DNA from: Spirochaetes bacterium ADurb.Bin110
Lineage (GTDB): Bacteria; Spirochaetota; Spirochaetia; Treponematales; Rectinemataceae
Length of the DNA stretch: 7,155 nucleotides
Reading direction: 5' to 3'
Assembly (NCBI GenBank): GCA_002070755.1
Contig: MWDY01000215.1
Location: 1 to 7,155, forward strand
The notes under the pieces are model-generated. The model saw nothing but the letters and a program-made list of their open reading frames with translations. It did not search any database and was not told where the DNA came from. Shown piece by piece: positions 1-6,597 of the stretch. Within the stretch, counting starts at the first letter, position 1, and each line of letters opens with the position of its first letter. The position numbers and the translations under genes were made by a program.

Positions 1-413
1 TTCATCCACGCGGCGTCGCTCCGTCAGACTTTCGTCCATTGCGGAATATTCTTAGCTGCTGCCTCCCGTAGGAGTCTGGGCCGTATCTCAGTCCCAGTGT
101 GGCCGTACACCCTCTCAGGCCGGCTACCCATCATCGCCTTGGTGGGCCTTTACCTCACCAACTAGCTAATGGGACGCGAGCTCACCTAAGGCCAGTGCCG
201 TAGCACCCTTTCTTCCATAAGTACTCCCCTCATGGAACGTATTCGGTATTACCCACTATTTCTAGTGACTATCCCCATGCCTACGATAGATTACCCACGC
301 GTTACTCACCAGTCCGCCGCTCTAGGGAGGATCTCTCCTCCTTGCCGCTCAACTTGCATGCTTAAGACACGCCGCCAGCGTTTGTTCTGAGCCAGGATCA
401 AACTCTCCATAAT
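1..413 (-). rRNA. rrs: 16S ribosomal RNA, 5' part (runs off the left edge)
   Basis: This is the first ~413 nucleotides of a small-subunit rRNA gene read on the minus strand. The universal 27F site (AGAGTTTGATCCTGGCTCAG) is at 406-387, and the universal 338 site (ACTCCTACGGGAGGCAGCAG) is at 75-56. Their separation equals that in E. coli, so there is no net indel, and position 1 corresponds to about E. coli 412. The 5' end is placed at about 413 by counting seven bases upstream of the 27F site and may be off by a few bases. The variable text next to the 5' end (GTCTTAAGCATGCAAGT) and the stretch CTAAGAATATTCCGCAATGG near the edge are typical of spirochaetes. The remaining ~1.1 kb lies outside the window. 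No sign of degeneration is visible. Confidence 0.97.
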
Positions 414-418
414 GTATC

Positions 419-495
419 CTAACAGACTTTCGCCTGTCAGATTCTCTTGACTTATTAACCCTCTCAAGCAGATATACCTTATTTCCTAAGATATC
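419..495 (-). promoter_or_regulatory. Structured leader just upstream of 16S rRNA
   Basis: Three hairpins follow one another. The first is at 471-495: a 9-bp stem made of GATAT and CTTA segments with a 2-base bulge and a 5-base loop. The second is at 446-468: a weak 5-bp CTTGA/TCAAG stem with a 13-base loop. The third is at 419-440: a 7-bp stem CTGACAG/CTGTTAG with one G-U pair and an 8-base loop, ending about six bases before mature 16S. Such leaders are usually involved in rRNA folding and RNase III processing. I find no clear boxA antitermination element. The role is inferred. Confidence 0.4.
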
Positions 496-685
496 CTCTA
501 CCGGCTCAATCCGTCTCTCCCATAGCATACCTATAAAGTCTCCCCTATACGTACACTACTCGAAAAACCTTCCTCTATCCCCTTCCCTATTTACTTCTCT
601 CATAGATCCCTCACAGTAACTCAGCCCCTCTAGAGCCTCTTTACTGCTATGCCCTCTTAGCACTAAGTCTATAGAGCGCTCGATG

Positions 686-714
686 AAACTACCAAATCTA
701 TCCATAGTTGTCAA
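686..714 (-). promoter_or_regulatory. Candidate proximal rRNA promoter
   Basis: On the minus strand there is a perfect -35 TTGACA (714-709), a 17-base spacer and a weak -10 TAGTTT (691-686, 3/6). Directly upstream (715-780) the sequence is very AT-rich, as expected of an UP element, which could compensate for the weak -10. That block includes an inverted repeat TTTGC/GCAAA with an 8-base gap. A transcript starting near 679 would have a leader of about 265 bases before 16S. Confidence 0.45.
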
Positions 715-816
715 GTGCTCTGAAATACCTAAAATGCTTTGCATATTTCGCATTTATTTGCTTATTATTGCAAATTCCTGCACAACACGCAGCATTAAGT
801 GATGGGCGCGAATGAG

Positions 817-846
817 AACATAGCCGAACAAACTCGAGTTGGTCAA
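817..846 (-). promoter_or_regulatory. Candidate distal rRNA promoter
   Basis: On the minus strand a -35 box TTGACC (846-841) and a -10 box TATGTT (822-817) are separated by 18 bases. They match the consensus at 5/6 and 4/6 positions. The spacer contains a perfect 10-bp palindrome, AACTCGAGTT (831-840), which could be a binding site or chance. The predicted start would be about 400 bases upstream of mature 16S. Tandem promoters are common for rRNA operons; the assignment here is inference from box match and direction only. Confidence 0.35.
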
Positions 847-895
847 GAGGTTTCTTAGCAATTATGCAAAATAAATTCTCTGATTCCTTGTTCGC

Positions 896-1510
896 TCACT
901 TATACAATTTTTTGAATTGGACTAAATAGTCTATAAAAGAAAGAACAGTGGCAATCGCCACAACAACATAGGAAATAGAAGTCAAAGTATGTAAAACACT
1001 TGCAATCTCTGCCATTTCGCCAGGATGATTCGCAAAGCTGCCAAAACCGACACCATTCATATTAGAAGCATAGATCTGAACAGTATACAAACCCAATGAA
1101 AGCAAGCCGGCCACCATATAGGTACCAGCCTTCAGCTTGCCCCCTGGACGAGCTCCCATAGCGGTTCCTTTAAGCGCTAGCAGGGCTCTTAAAAAAAGAA
1201 TGCCGAACTCGCGATACATAACTATTAGGAAAACCCACAAGGGCATTATGCCTATGCTTGCAAAAGCAAGAAAATATGTAACGCGAGAGATTACATCAGC
1301 AAAAGGATCGAATAGCTTGCCAAAAGAATCGACATGATTGCTGCTTCTGGCTATCTTTCCATCGATGAGATCGCTTATTTCCATCCAGGCAAATAGTATC
1401 CATAGTACGACAATAGCCGGCTGACGTGGGATGAATTCGGCTTTAATAAAAAAGAAAAAAAAAGGCGCTAGAATTATTCTGCTTAATGTTATCTTATCTG
1501 CAAGGCTCAT
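896..1510 (-). CDS. pgsA: CDP-diacylglycerol--glycerol-3-phosphate 3-phosphatidyltransferase (PgsA)
   Basis: This 204-residue integral membrane enzyme belongs to the CDP-alcohol phosphatidyltransferase superfamily. It probably makes phosphatidylglycerophosphate from CDP-diacylglycerol and glycerol-3-phosphate, the committed step to phosphatidylglycerol. The full signature D-x2-DG-x2-AR-x8-G-x3-D-x3-D is present: D47, D50, G51, A54, R55, G64, D68 and D72. The N-terminus (ADKITLSRI) and the later REF (100-102) and GGKLKAGT (123-130) segments fit the PgsA branch rather than phosphatidylserine synthase. About six hydrophobic segments are seen, roughly at 8-25, 30-46, 75-98, 101-115, 126-148 and 170-196. 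Length is normal for PgsA. The ATG at 1510 is chosen because it gives the canonical N-terminus. No Shine-Dalgarno sequence precedes it, and a promoter lies so close that the mRNA may be leaderless. It is divergent from another superfamily member. PgsA versus a related head-group transferase is not fully settled by sequence. Confidence 0.87.
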   Translation of the reverse strand: MSLADKITLSRIILAPFFFFFIKAEFIPRQPAIVVLWILFAWMEISDLIDGKIARSSNHVDSFGKLFDPFADVISRVTYFLAFASIGIMPLWVFLIVMYREFGILFLRALLALKGTAMGARPGGKLKAGTYMVAGLLSLGLYTVQIYASNMNGVGFGSFANHPGEMAEIASVLHTLTSISYVVVAIATVLSFIDYLVQFKKLYK

Positions 1511-1517
1511 CTAGATT

Positions 1518-1547
1518 AGCATAAGGATTAGGTATTGAGCTTGTCAA
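1518..1547 (-). promoter_or_regulatory. pgsA promoter, predicted leaderless start
   Basis: A perfect -35 TTGACA (1547-1542) and a -10 TATGCT (1523-1518, 4/6) are separated by 18 bases on the minus strand. Transcription would be expected to start about seven bases below the -10, near 1511, while the A of the pgsA ATG is at 1510. The mRNA would therefore carry no or almost no 5' leader, which agrees with the lack of a Shine-Dalgarno sequence. The -35 overlaps by five bases the -35 of the promoter pointing the other way. Confidence 0.55.
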
Positions 1548-1568
1548 GATTATGCACAAGGCTATAGT
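1541..1568 (+). promoter_or_regulatory. Promoter of the plus-strand phosphatidyltransferase gene
   Basis: -35 TTGTCA (1541-1546, 5/6), a 16-base spacer, and -10 TATAGT (1563-1568, 5/6). Transcription would start near 1575, giving a leader of about 63 bases before the ATG at 1638. The -35 shares five base pairs with the opposing pgsA -35, so polymerase could probably occupy only one of the two at a time. Confidence 0.55.
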
Positions 1569-1637
1569 ATAACAATCAAATTTCGGCCTGTGCCTACCAG
1601 GTGAAAAACGCGACCATCTTATAGGATATAAATATTC

Positions 1638-2432
1638 ATGGAAGAACGAGATAGAATTGCTAGCCTTCGCCGAAACATCCTGCTCACAATGTCGATATTC
1701 TTCGTTGCTCAATGCACCATCTTCCTGACATTTGCTTTGGTTGTGGGATTTGAATCGCAATATTGGACAATATTTCTGCCAATCAGTGCTGGATTTCATA
1801 TCCTTCTTCTTATATTGTTGCTTCTTTTTCAAAATGACTTATATATCGAATCTACAGGTCAAAAACTCGATCGAATAAATCTTGCCAATATAATTACGCT
1901 GAGCAGAGCAAGCTCTATGCCTACTCTTCTTGTGCTCGTAATAGCTGCAAAAGAATACAGTATACGAATACCGGTCCTGATTTTTATTGCTCTTATTTTT
2001 CTCACCGACTTTTTCGATGGGCTTATATCCAGAAAGGCTAATCAAGTCACAAAAATAGGCAAAATAATGGACTCGGTCAGCGATTATGCGCTGCTTATTG
2101 TCCTTAGCATTATTTTTAAGTATTATTTACTTATTCCGGGATGGCTCTTCTGGCTCGTCCTAGCGCGCTTTGTAATTCAAGCGCTGTTTATGGCAGTGCT
2201 TATGATAATCGAAAAACGCATCGAGCCGAAATCCACATTTATGGGCAAGGTGACCATTGCATCCATAATGGTGCTTTATACGCTTGAAATCATAAGAATG
2301 ATTTTACAAGCTCCTTCCCATATGGCATTCCGGATAGCGGAGTGGATAGCTGCTATCATAATTGTAATTGGCATTTTCGATAAAATCGCCAGCTTTTTTG
2401 ACACCCTCAAGAGCAAACCCTCCGCACCCTGA
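1638..2432 (+). CDS. CDP-alcohol phosphatidyltransferase family protein with N-terminal membrane extension
   Basis: This 264-residue membrane protein has the CDP-alcohol phosphatidyltransferase signature at 124-149: D124, D127, G128, R132, G141, D145 and D149. The usual alanine before the arginine is serine (S131). The catalytic domain begins near residue 81 (NLANIITLSR), so there is an extra ~80-residue N-terminal part with two strongly hydrophobic helices (about 15-37 and 46-65). Further hydrophobic segments lie near 93-128, 150-190, 204-222 and 233-252. The family moves a phosphatidyl or phospho-head group between a CDP-linked donor and an alcohol; the alcohol here is unknown. Phosphatidylglycerophosphate synthase, CDP-diacylglycerol-type cardiolipin synthase and an amino-alcohol transferase are all possible. 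A weak TAGGA lies 11 bases before the ATG. The gene is divergent from pgsA and 35 bases upstream of the next gene, probably in one transcript. Confidence 0.85.
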   Translation: MEERDRIASLRRNILLTMSIFFVAQCTIFLTFALVVGFESQYWTIFLPISAGFHILLLILLLLFQNDLYIESTGQKLDRINLANIITLSRASSMPTLLVLVIAAKEYSIRIPVLIFIALIFLTDFFDGLISRKANQVTKIGKIMDSVSDYALLIVLSIIFKYYLLIPGWLFWLVLARFVIQALFMAVLMIIEKRIEPKSTFMGKVTIASIMVLYTLEIIRMILQAPSHMAFRIAEWIAAIIIVIGIFDKIASFFDTLKSKPSAP

Positions 2433-2453
2433 TTTATCTTATTCTCAATAACC

Positions 2454-2460
2454 GAGGAGG
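2454..2460 (+). promoter_or_regulatory. Strong ribosome binding site
   Basis: GAGGAGG ends seven bases before the ATG at 2468. It fixes the start of the following gene and is far stronger than the sites before either phosphatidyltransferase gene, suggesting that this protein is translated more efficiently than its upstream neighbour. Confidence 0.8.
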
Positions 2461-2467
2461 AATTGGA

Positions 2468-3109
2468 ATGGCTGTCATAAAAAGTGCCCTAGAGCTCGCG
2501 CTCGAAAGGACAAAAGACTTACAACTCGACGAAAATGCCCAAAAAATAACCGAGGCGAGAATCGAGGGTCGCAAAGCAGCAAGTCGGTATTTGGAAGATC
2601 CTGCTTCAGTCGATTTCAAGGCAATATTGAACACATTAGATCCTGTTCAGCGTCAAGCTTTTTTGAGTTCAGCCTTTGAAGTACTCAGCAATTTCATTCA
2701 GTTACCAACCAACTCAGTGGTCGAGACCGAAAAAATGGAAGCCATTGGCAAGGCTATAGTCTTGCTCTGCGGTCTTTCTGCGTGCTTTCCGTCCGAAAGA
2801 GAAGTAAAGCTTGCGCAACAGCAGGCACGCTCGCTTTTTCAGCAAATACTTCGGTTCCTAAGCCAATATCAGGAGGAAATGAAGCGGGTCGAACAGGCGA
2901 TTCGCAATCAGTGGGCGCCCAAGCTAAAAGAAAAGGAGAGACAACTAGCCGCAGCGCTCGGGCAAAATGTACGAATGGATCCGATGTCCGACCCTGAATT
3001 TGCAGAATTCTATCGAAAGAATATCGAATCGATGCGGAATAACTATAGAAAAGCTCTGGAAGATGCCAAATCGCAGCTTGCGGATATCTGCGGCTTTGAG
3101 GCCCAATAA
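2468..3109 (+). CDS. Hypothetical helical cytosolic protein
   Basis: I do not recognise this 213-residue protein. It has no signal peptide and no clear membrane helix; a short hydrophobic patch at 94-107 (GKAIVLLCGLSACF) is probably a buried helix. Composition is rich in A, E, K, Q, R and L, and almost the whole chain should be alpha-helical. Charged heptad-like stretches at about 112-165 and 180-206 suggest coiled coil. Two cysteines at 101 and 106 and a third at 208 are the only ones. The N-terminus (IKSALELALERTKDL, 4-18) looks like a conserved family start. It begins 35 bases after the phosphatidyltransferase stop with a strong Shine-Dalgarno sequence and no visible promoter or terminator between, so cotranscription is likely. 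A scaffold or regulatory partner role is possible but not shown. The gene itself looks real: codon use and start signal are good. Confidence 0.85.
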   Translation: MAVIKSALELALERTKDLQLDENAQKITEARIEGRKAASRYLEDPASVDFKAILNTLDPVQRQAFLSSAFEVLSNFIQLPTNSVVETEKMEAIGKAIVLLCGLSACFPSEREVKLAQQQARSLFQQILRFLSQYQEEMKRVEQAIRNQWAPKLKEKERQLAAALGQNVRMDPMSDPEFAEFYRKNIESMRNNYRKALEDAKSQLADICGFEAQ

Positions 3110-3132
3110 TCAAGCAAGGTAATTTGGATCAA

Positions 3133-5013
3133 CTAGCCCTTAGGCTTGCTGAGCGCTATATATAAAAGTGCAATATCGGATTTTCGGACCCCTGGAATTC
3201 TCGAAGCTTGACCGAGCGTGAGGGGCTTGCCTGAGCTTAGCTTCTCAAAGGCTTCTTGAGATAGCCCTTTTACTGCTTTATAATCAAATCCTTGTGGAAT
3301 GAGCAGCTTTTCCGCGCGTGCAAGGCGGCTTGCGAGGCGATTCTCTTTTTCCTGGTAGCCCTTGTAGCGCTCGTCTAGAAGTGCGGTTATGACGGCTGAG
3401 GCTTGCATGTTGGTAGTCTGAGGCAGAATCTTAGCTAGGTGCCCAAGGGCCTTGATTTCATCGTCGTATAAGGAACCGATTTTCGGATCGCGAATCGCAT
3501 CGGAAAGCGCCTTACCAAGGTGACCTTCAAGTTCGGGCATCTGCGTAATATCCTCATGGCTGATCTTATGACTTTGGAGAAAGGTTTCTACTTCTTCTAT
3601 GGTTCTGAGCCTGCGCTCAAAGCTTTCGCGACGCTGAGAGTCTGCAAGATTCATTTCTATTGCGTAAGGCGTGAGTCGCAGATCAGCAGTATCGTGCCTA
3701 AGAGAAAGGCGGTATTCAGCCCTGCTCGTAAACATTCGGTATGGTTCCTTTGGCGAGAGAGTCACGAGATCATCGATTAGGACGCCTATATAGGCCTCGT
3801 TTCTTCCAAGGATGAGTGGTGATGTTCCATCGAGTTTCCGGCGTGCATTGATTCCGGCCATAAGCCCCTGAGCCGCAGCTTCTTCGTAACCAGAAGTTCC
3901 ATTGGTCTGGCCCGCTACAAAAAGCCCTTCCACAAGCTTCGACTCGAGCGAAGCATATAGCGCCGCGGGGTCGATGTAATCGTATTCGACCGCATAGGCA
4001 GGCCTAACTATTATCGCATTTTCAAGCCCAACAATGCTGTGATAGAAACGCTCCTGGACATCTTCAGGCAACGAACTAGAAAGCCCATTTAGATACATCT
4101 CATCCGTTGAAAGCCCTTCAGGCTCTATAAAAGCCTGGTGTCGATCTCTATCCGGGAACCTCATCACCTTGTCTTCGATCGAGGGGCAATACCTTGGCCC
4201 TTTTCCGACAATGCTCCCTGAAAAAAGCGGAGAGCGATCTAGCCCTGAACGGATTGCTTCATGAGTCGCTGCATTTGTGTATACCACGTAGCATGGAACA
4301 TCAGGCCTCTCATAATCATGCTCAAGAAATGAAAAGAAAATCTTGGCCTTATCTCCACGCTGTACCTCGAGCTTAGAAAAATCGATGCTTCCTCGCTTTA
4401 TTCGTGCAGGTGTTCCTGTCTTCATTCGCCCCAGAGGAAAGCCCTTTGCGCGGAGCGCTGTTCCTAGCCCGATTGCCGCTGGTTCTCCAAGGCGGCCGCC
4501 AGGCCCGCTCCATGCACCAATGAAGAGCTTTGCTTCCATAAAAGTTCCTGTAGTCAGAATGACAACCCGAGCTCCGATAGTGTTTCCTCGCTCCGTGACC
4601 ACTCCCTCGATGCGCGGATGGACATCTCTGGACAGGATAAAGTCCACAACCGTATCCATAAAAATCGTTAGATTCGACTGATTCTCGAGAGCCTGTCGAG
4701 CTAGTTTTGCATAGAGTGCCTTGTCGGCTTGCGCCCTTGGCGCCTGGACCGCCGCACCTCGGGAACGATTGAGCATTCTCATCTGCATTGCACTCGCGTC
4801 TGCTAAAATGCCCATTTCGCCTCCGAGCGCATCGATTTCGCGCACGAGGTTGCCTTTGGAAAGACCGCCTATGGCTGGGTTGCAGGACATTCTAGCTATG
4901 GTGTCAGGGTTCTGTGTAATGAGGACAGTTTTGGTTCCAAGCCTTGCAAGGGCGAGGGCGGCCTCGACGCCCGCATGTCCTCCGCCTATTACGATAGCCT
5001 CAAAATCTCCCAT
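3133..5013 (-). CDS. mnmG: tRNA uridine-5-carboxymethylaminomethyl modification enzyme MnmG (GidA)
   Basis: This 626-residue FAD protein (E. coli MnmG has 629) works with MnmE to add the (carboxymethyl)aminomethyl or aminomethyl group at C5 of wobble U34 in tRNAs. The FAD loop GGGHAG is at 10-15. The two cysteines implicated in catalysis in E. coli (C47, C277) correspond to C44 in SCNPAIGG and C276 in [11 protein letters not shown]. Other hallmarks are KTGTPARI (198-205), [16 protein letters not shown] (368-383) and [10 protein letters not shown] (427-436); the C-terminal MnmE/tRNA-binding helical region (DERYKGY, 547-553) is complete. The frame stays open 29 codons further upstream, but the ATG at 5013 is chosen because AGGAGAG (5026-5020) lies six bases before it and it gives the usual N-terminus. 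One conserved segment is atypical: [17 protein letters not shown] (81-97), where relatives usually read LNTSKGPAVRALRAQAD. The gene converges on the hypothetical gene to its left, 23 bases away, with no clear terminator in the gap. Confidence 0.97.
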   Translation of the reverse strand: MGDFEAIVIGGGHAGVEAALALARLGTKTVLITQNPDTIARMSCNPAIGGLSKGNLVREIDALGGEMGILADASAMQMRMLNRSRGAAVQAPRAQADKALYAKLARQALENQSNLTIFMDTVVDFILSRDVHPRIEGVVTERGNTIGARVVILTTGTFMEAKLFIGAWSGPGGRLGEPAAIGLGTALRAKGFPLGRMKTGTPARIKRGSIDFSKLEVQRGDKAKIFFSFLEHDYERPDVPCYVVYTNAATHEAIRSGLDRSPLFSGSIVGKGPRYCPSIEDKVMRFPDRDRHQAFIEPEGLSTDEMYLNGLSSSLPEDVQERFYHSIVGLENAIIVRPAYAVEYDYIDPAALYASLESKLVEGLFVAGQTNGTSGYEEAAAQGLMAGINARRKLDGTSPLILGRNEAYIGVLIDDLVTLSPKEPYRMFTSRAEYRLSLRHDTADLRLTPYAIEMNLADSQRRESFERRLRTIEEVETFLQSHKISHEDITQMPELEGHLGKALSDAIRDPKIGSLYDDEIKALGHLAKILPQTTNMQASAVITALLDERYKGYQEKENRLASRLARAEKLLIPQGFDYKAVKGLSQEAFEKLSSGKPLTLGQASRIPGVRKSDIALLYIALSKPKG

Positions 5014-5019
5014 GTCAAT

Positions 5020-5026
5020 CTCTCCT
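5020..5026 (-). promoter_or_regulatory. mnmG ribosome binding site
   Basis: AGGAGAG on the minus strand ends six bases before the ATG at 5013. It decides the start against the longer open frame that reaches back to 5100 through the palindromic spacer. Confidence 0.8.
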
Positions 5027-5049
5027 AATTGTTTGCACGTTCGTTCCGC

Positions 5050-5117
5050 GAGCGCTATTTTGCGCCCGGCGCTCTGTCTAGCGGCTTTGCGCCATCGCAA
5101 TTTAGCGCCCTGGCGCT
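5050..5117 (-). repeat. GCGC palindrome cluster between mnmE and mnmG
   Basis: Inside the 144-base spacer are several perfect or near-perfect dyads: AGCGCC-CT-GGCGCT (5104-5117), TTGCG-4-CGCAA (5087-5100), GCGCC-C-GGCGC (5062-5072), and a longer GAGCGC/GCGCTC pair (5050-5055 with 5069-5074). The text at 5117-5096 recurs with one gap and two mismatches at 5073-5053 on the same strand, so the block looks like an imperfect ~22-base direct repeat offset by 44 bases. No T run follows any hairpin, so an intrinsic terminator is unlikely. It may be a dispersed palindromic intergenic element, an mRNA processing or stability structure, or a protein site. Confidence 0.6.
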
Positions 5118-5157
5118 GCTGCTTTTTAGGGCTGTTGCAATTTAACGGGCAATTTCT

Positions 5158-6597
5158 TCACTTGCCAAGGCAAAAACTACTGAATATACGCTCCAGCACC
5201 TCGTCGGAGGCTATGTCGCCCGTTATCTCTCCTATGGATTCTGCTGCTTCTTGAATATGCAGAGAGACAAGATCGAGCGCTACTCCAGCCTCATGAGCTT
5301 CCATGGCGCGACTCAGCGCTTCTTGCGCTTCAGAAAGAAGCTGCTTTTGCCTTTCGCTTGCGATTCTGACCTGTTGCTCATGGCTTTGTGGCTCACGGGC
5401 TTGTGGCATTGGGCCTTGAGATTTACTGGTTTGTGGCATTGCGCTTTGGGAATTATAGCCTTCATCGATCTTGGCGCGGAGTTCATCGACCAGCATCGAT
5501 TCCAAGAACCCAAAGGAGGCGACATCCTTAGCACTTATCGCCTTCCAGCCCATAGGCGCCGATAGGCAATCGATCCGATCGACTTTGTTCCAGAGAAAAA
5601 GAGCCCCAGGATAAGCGGCCATAAAGGTTTTATCCTCTTCATAAAGCCCGATTGTCCCATCGACCAGATAGATAATGACAGCAGCTTGATCCAGCATAGC
5701 CTTGGCTCGACGCACGCCTTCTATTTCTATCTCATTCTTTGAGTCGCGAAGACCGGCTGTGTCCACAAGCCTCACTGCTAGCCCGTCAATCGTTATCCAG
5801 GATTCGAGCCAATCTCGGGTTGTGCCTGGCTCTGCGCTCACTATGGCGCGTTCTTCTCTCACAAGTAGGTTAAAGAGGCTCGATTTGCCAGCATTGGGCC
5901 TTCCGGCTATTACCACCAATAGGCCTTCTTGTCGCAATTTTCCGCCTGCATAACTTTTAAGAAGCTCAGCGAGAGCGCCTTGAACCTGGCTAACAATCGT
6001 AGGCCAGCGTTCGATCTCCTCTAACCCTTCGTCTTCCGAGTAGTCGAGCCGCGCATCGATATCCGCAAGCACATCTAGCATCATGCTTCGGAGCTCTTTG
6101 AGTCGCTTAGAAAGCATCCCAGAAAGCCGCGAGAGAGCGTCATGCCTAGCGGCTTCGCAAAAAGCCAAGCTCAACTCATTTATGGCCTCAGCCCGAACCA
6201 GGTCTGTCTTGCCTTCAATAAAGGCCCTAAAAGAGAATTCTCCTTTCAAAGCAGGAGAAAATCCTTGCGCATATAACAAATCAAGAATCCGGCGAACCAC
6301 TGCAACCGAGCCATGGCAGAGTATCTCGACCGCATTCTCTCCCGTAAAGGAATGTGGAGCCTTATAGACAAGGGCCATAACCTCATCGATGTGCTCTTTT
6401 GAGACAGGGTCGATTATCCATCCATGGACCGCCTCGTAGCCAGCAGCGCTAAGAAGAGCCTCCGGTCGCGAAAAGCAACGAGCTACAAAATCTATTGCAG
6501 CTTCGCCCGAAGTGCGGATAATCGCAAGTGCGGATCTGCCTTCTGGCGTGGCTAGGGCTACGATAGGTGCATCATGGTCAAAATAGTTTCGAGGCAT
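5158..6597 (-). CDS. mnmE: tRNA modification GTPase MnmE (TrmE)
   Basis: This 479-residue, three-part protein is the GTPase partner of MnmG in wobble-U34 modification. The N-terminal folate-binding domain covers about 1-120 (IVALATPEGRSALAIIRTSG; VEILCHG at 90-96). Helical parts flank a Ras-like G domain with P-loop GRPNAGKSS (232-240, with N235 matching the potassium-coordinating Asn), TTRD (259-262), DTAG (279-282), NKVD (337-340) and SAK (355-357). E291 lines up with the catalytic E282 of E. coli. The C-terminus ends in FCLGK, with the conserved C476 that positions the modification chemistry. It is about 25 residues longer than E. coli MnmE (454); the excess is a Q/P/S-rich insert at about 382-413, between the G domain and the last helical domain. 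The ATG at 6597 gives the usual N-terminus, but only a poor, distant Shine-Dalgarno sequence is present. mnmG follows after 144 bases on the same strand. Confidence 0.97.
   Translation of the reverse strand: MPRNYFDHDAPIVALATPEGRSALAIIRTSGEAAIDFVARCFSRPEALLSAAGYEAVHGWIIDPVSKEHIDEVMALVYKAPHSFTGENAVEILCHGSVAVVRRILDLLYAQGFSPALKGEFSFRAFIEGKTDLVRAEAINELSLAFCEAARHDALSRLSGMLSKRLKELRSMMLDVLADIDARLDYSEDEGLEEIERWPTIVSQVQGALAELLKSYAGGKLRQEGLLVVIAGRPNAGKSSLFNLLVREERAIVSAEPGTTRDWLESWITIDGLAVRLVDTAGLRDSKNEIEIEGVRRAKAMLDQAAVIIYLVDGTIGLYEEDKTFMAAYPGALFLWNKVDRIDCLSAPMGWKAISAKDVASFGFLESMLVDELRAKIDEGYNSQSAMPQTSKSQGPMPQAREPQSHEQQVRIASERQKQLLSEAQEALSRAMEAHEAGVALDLVSLHIQEAAESIGEITGDIASDEVLERIFSSFCLGK
5359..5448 (-). 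repeat. 30-bp in-frame tandem repeat inside mnmE
   Basis: Residues 384-393 (QSAMPQTSKS) and 394-403 (QGPMPQAREP) are encoded by adjacent 30-base units that agree at 22 of 30 positions, including an exact CAATGCCACAA core spaced by exactly 30 bases. A third, much more decayed unit covers 404-413 (QSHEQQVRIA). The repeat keeps the reading frame and creates the low-complexity insert absent from typical MnmE. Confidence 0.75.

Larger units (their letters stand above)
414..895 (-). other. rRNA leader and upstream control region, no convincing gene
   Basis: This stretch of about 480 bases lies between the pgsA stop codon and the 16S 5' end. It holds two candidate sigma-70 promoters pointing at the rRNA gene, an AT-rich block just upstream of the nearer one (715-780) that could act as an UP element, and three small hairpins next to the 16S gene. 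A 65-codon open frame (556-753, minus) exists but has no ribosome binding site and lies across the nearer promoter, so I do not call it. I see no strong GC hairpin followed by a T run that would terminate pgsA transcription before the rRNA, so some readthrough is possible. Confidence 0.6.

Noticed and set aside
556..753. 65-codon open frame on the minus strand in the rRNA upstream region
   Set aside because: It has no ribosome binding site, lies across the best candidate rRNA promoter, and has no recognisable protein features.
825..894. Inverted repeat CGAACAA/TTGTTCG flanking the region below pgsA
   Set aside because: Seven-bp arms 56 bases apart are easily due to chance, and no terminator or element boundary coincides with them.
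1494..1832. 112-codon open frame on the minus strand over the divergent region
   Set aside because: It overlaps the well-supported plus-strand phosphatidyltransferase gene and the shared promoter, and its composition is not protein-like.
3110..3132. Possible terminator between the convergent genes
   Set aside because: Only a 6-bp AGCAAG/CTTGCT pair with a long loop is found. There is no GC-rich stem or T run, and it overlaps the mnmG coding end.
5014..5100. 29-codon N-terminal extension of mnmG
   Set aside because: The extension is translated palindrome sequence. The ATG at 5013 has a well-placed AGGAGAG and yields the normal family N-terminus and length.
4721..5254. 177-codon plus-strand open frame opposite mnmG and mnmE
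   Set aside because: It is antisense to two conserved genes and the spacer between them. It is explained as a shadow frame of GC-rich coding sequence.
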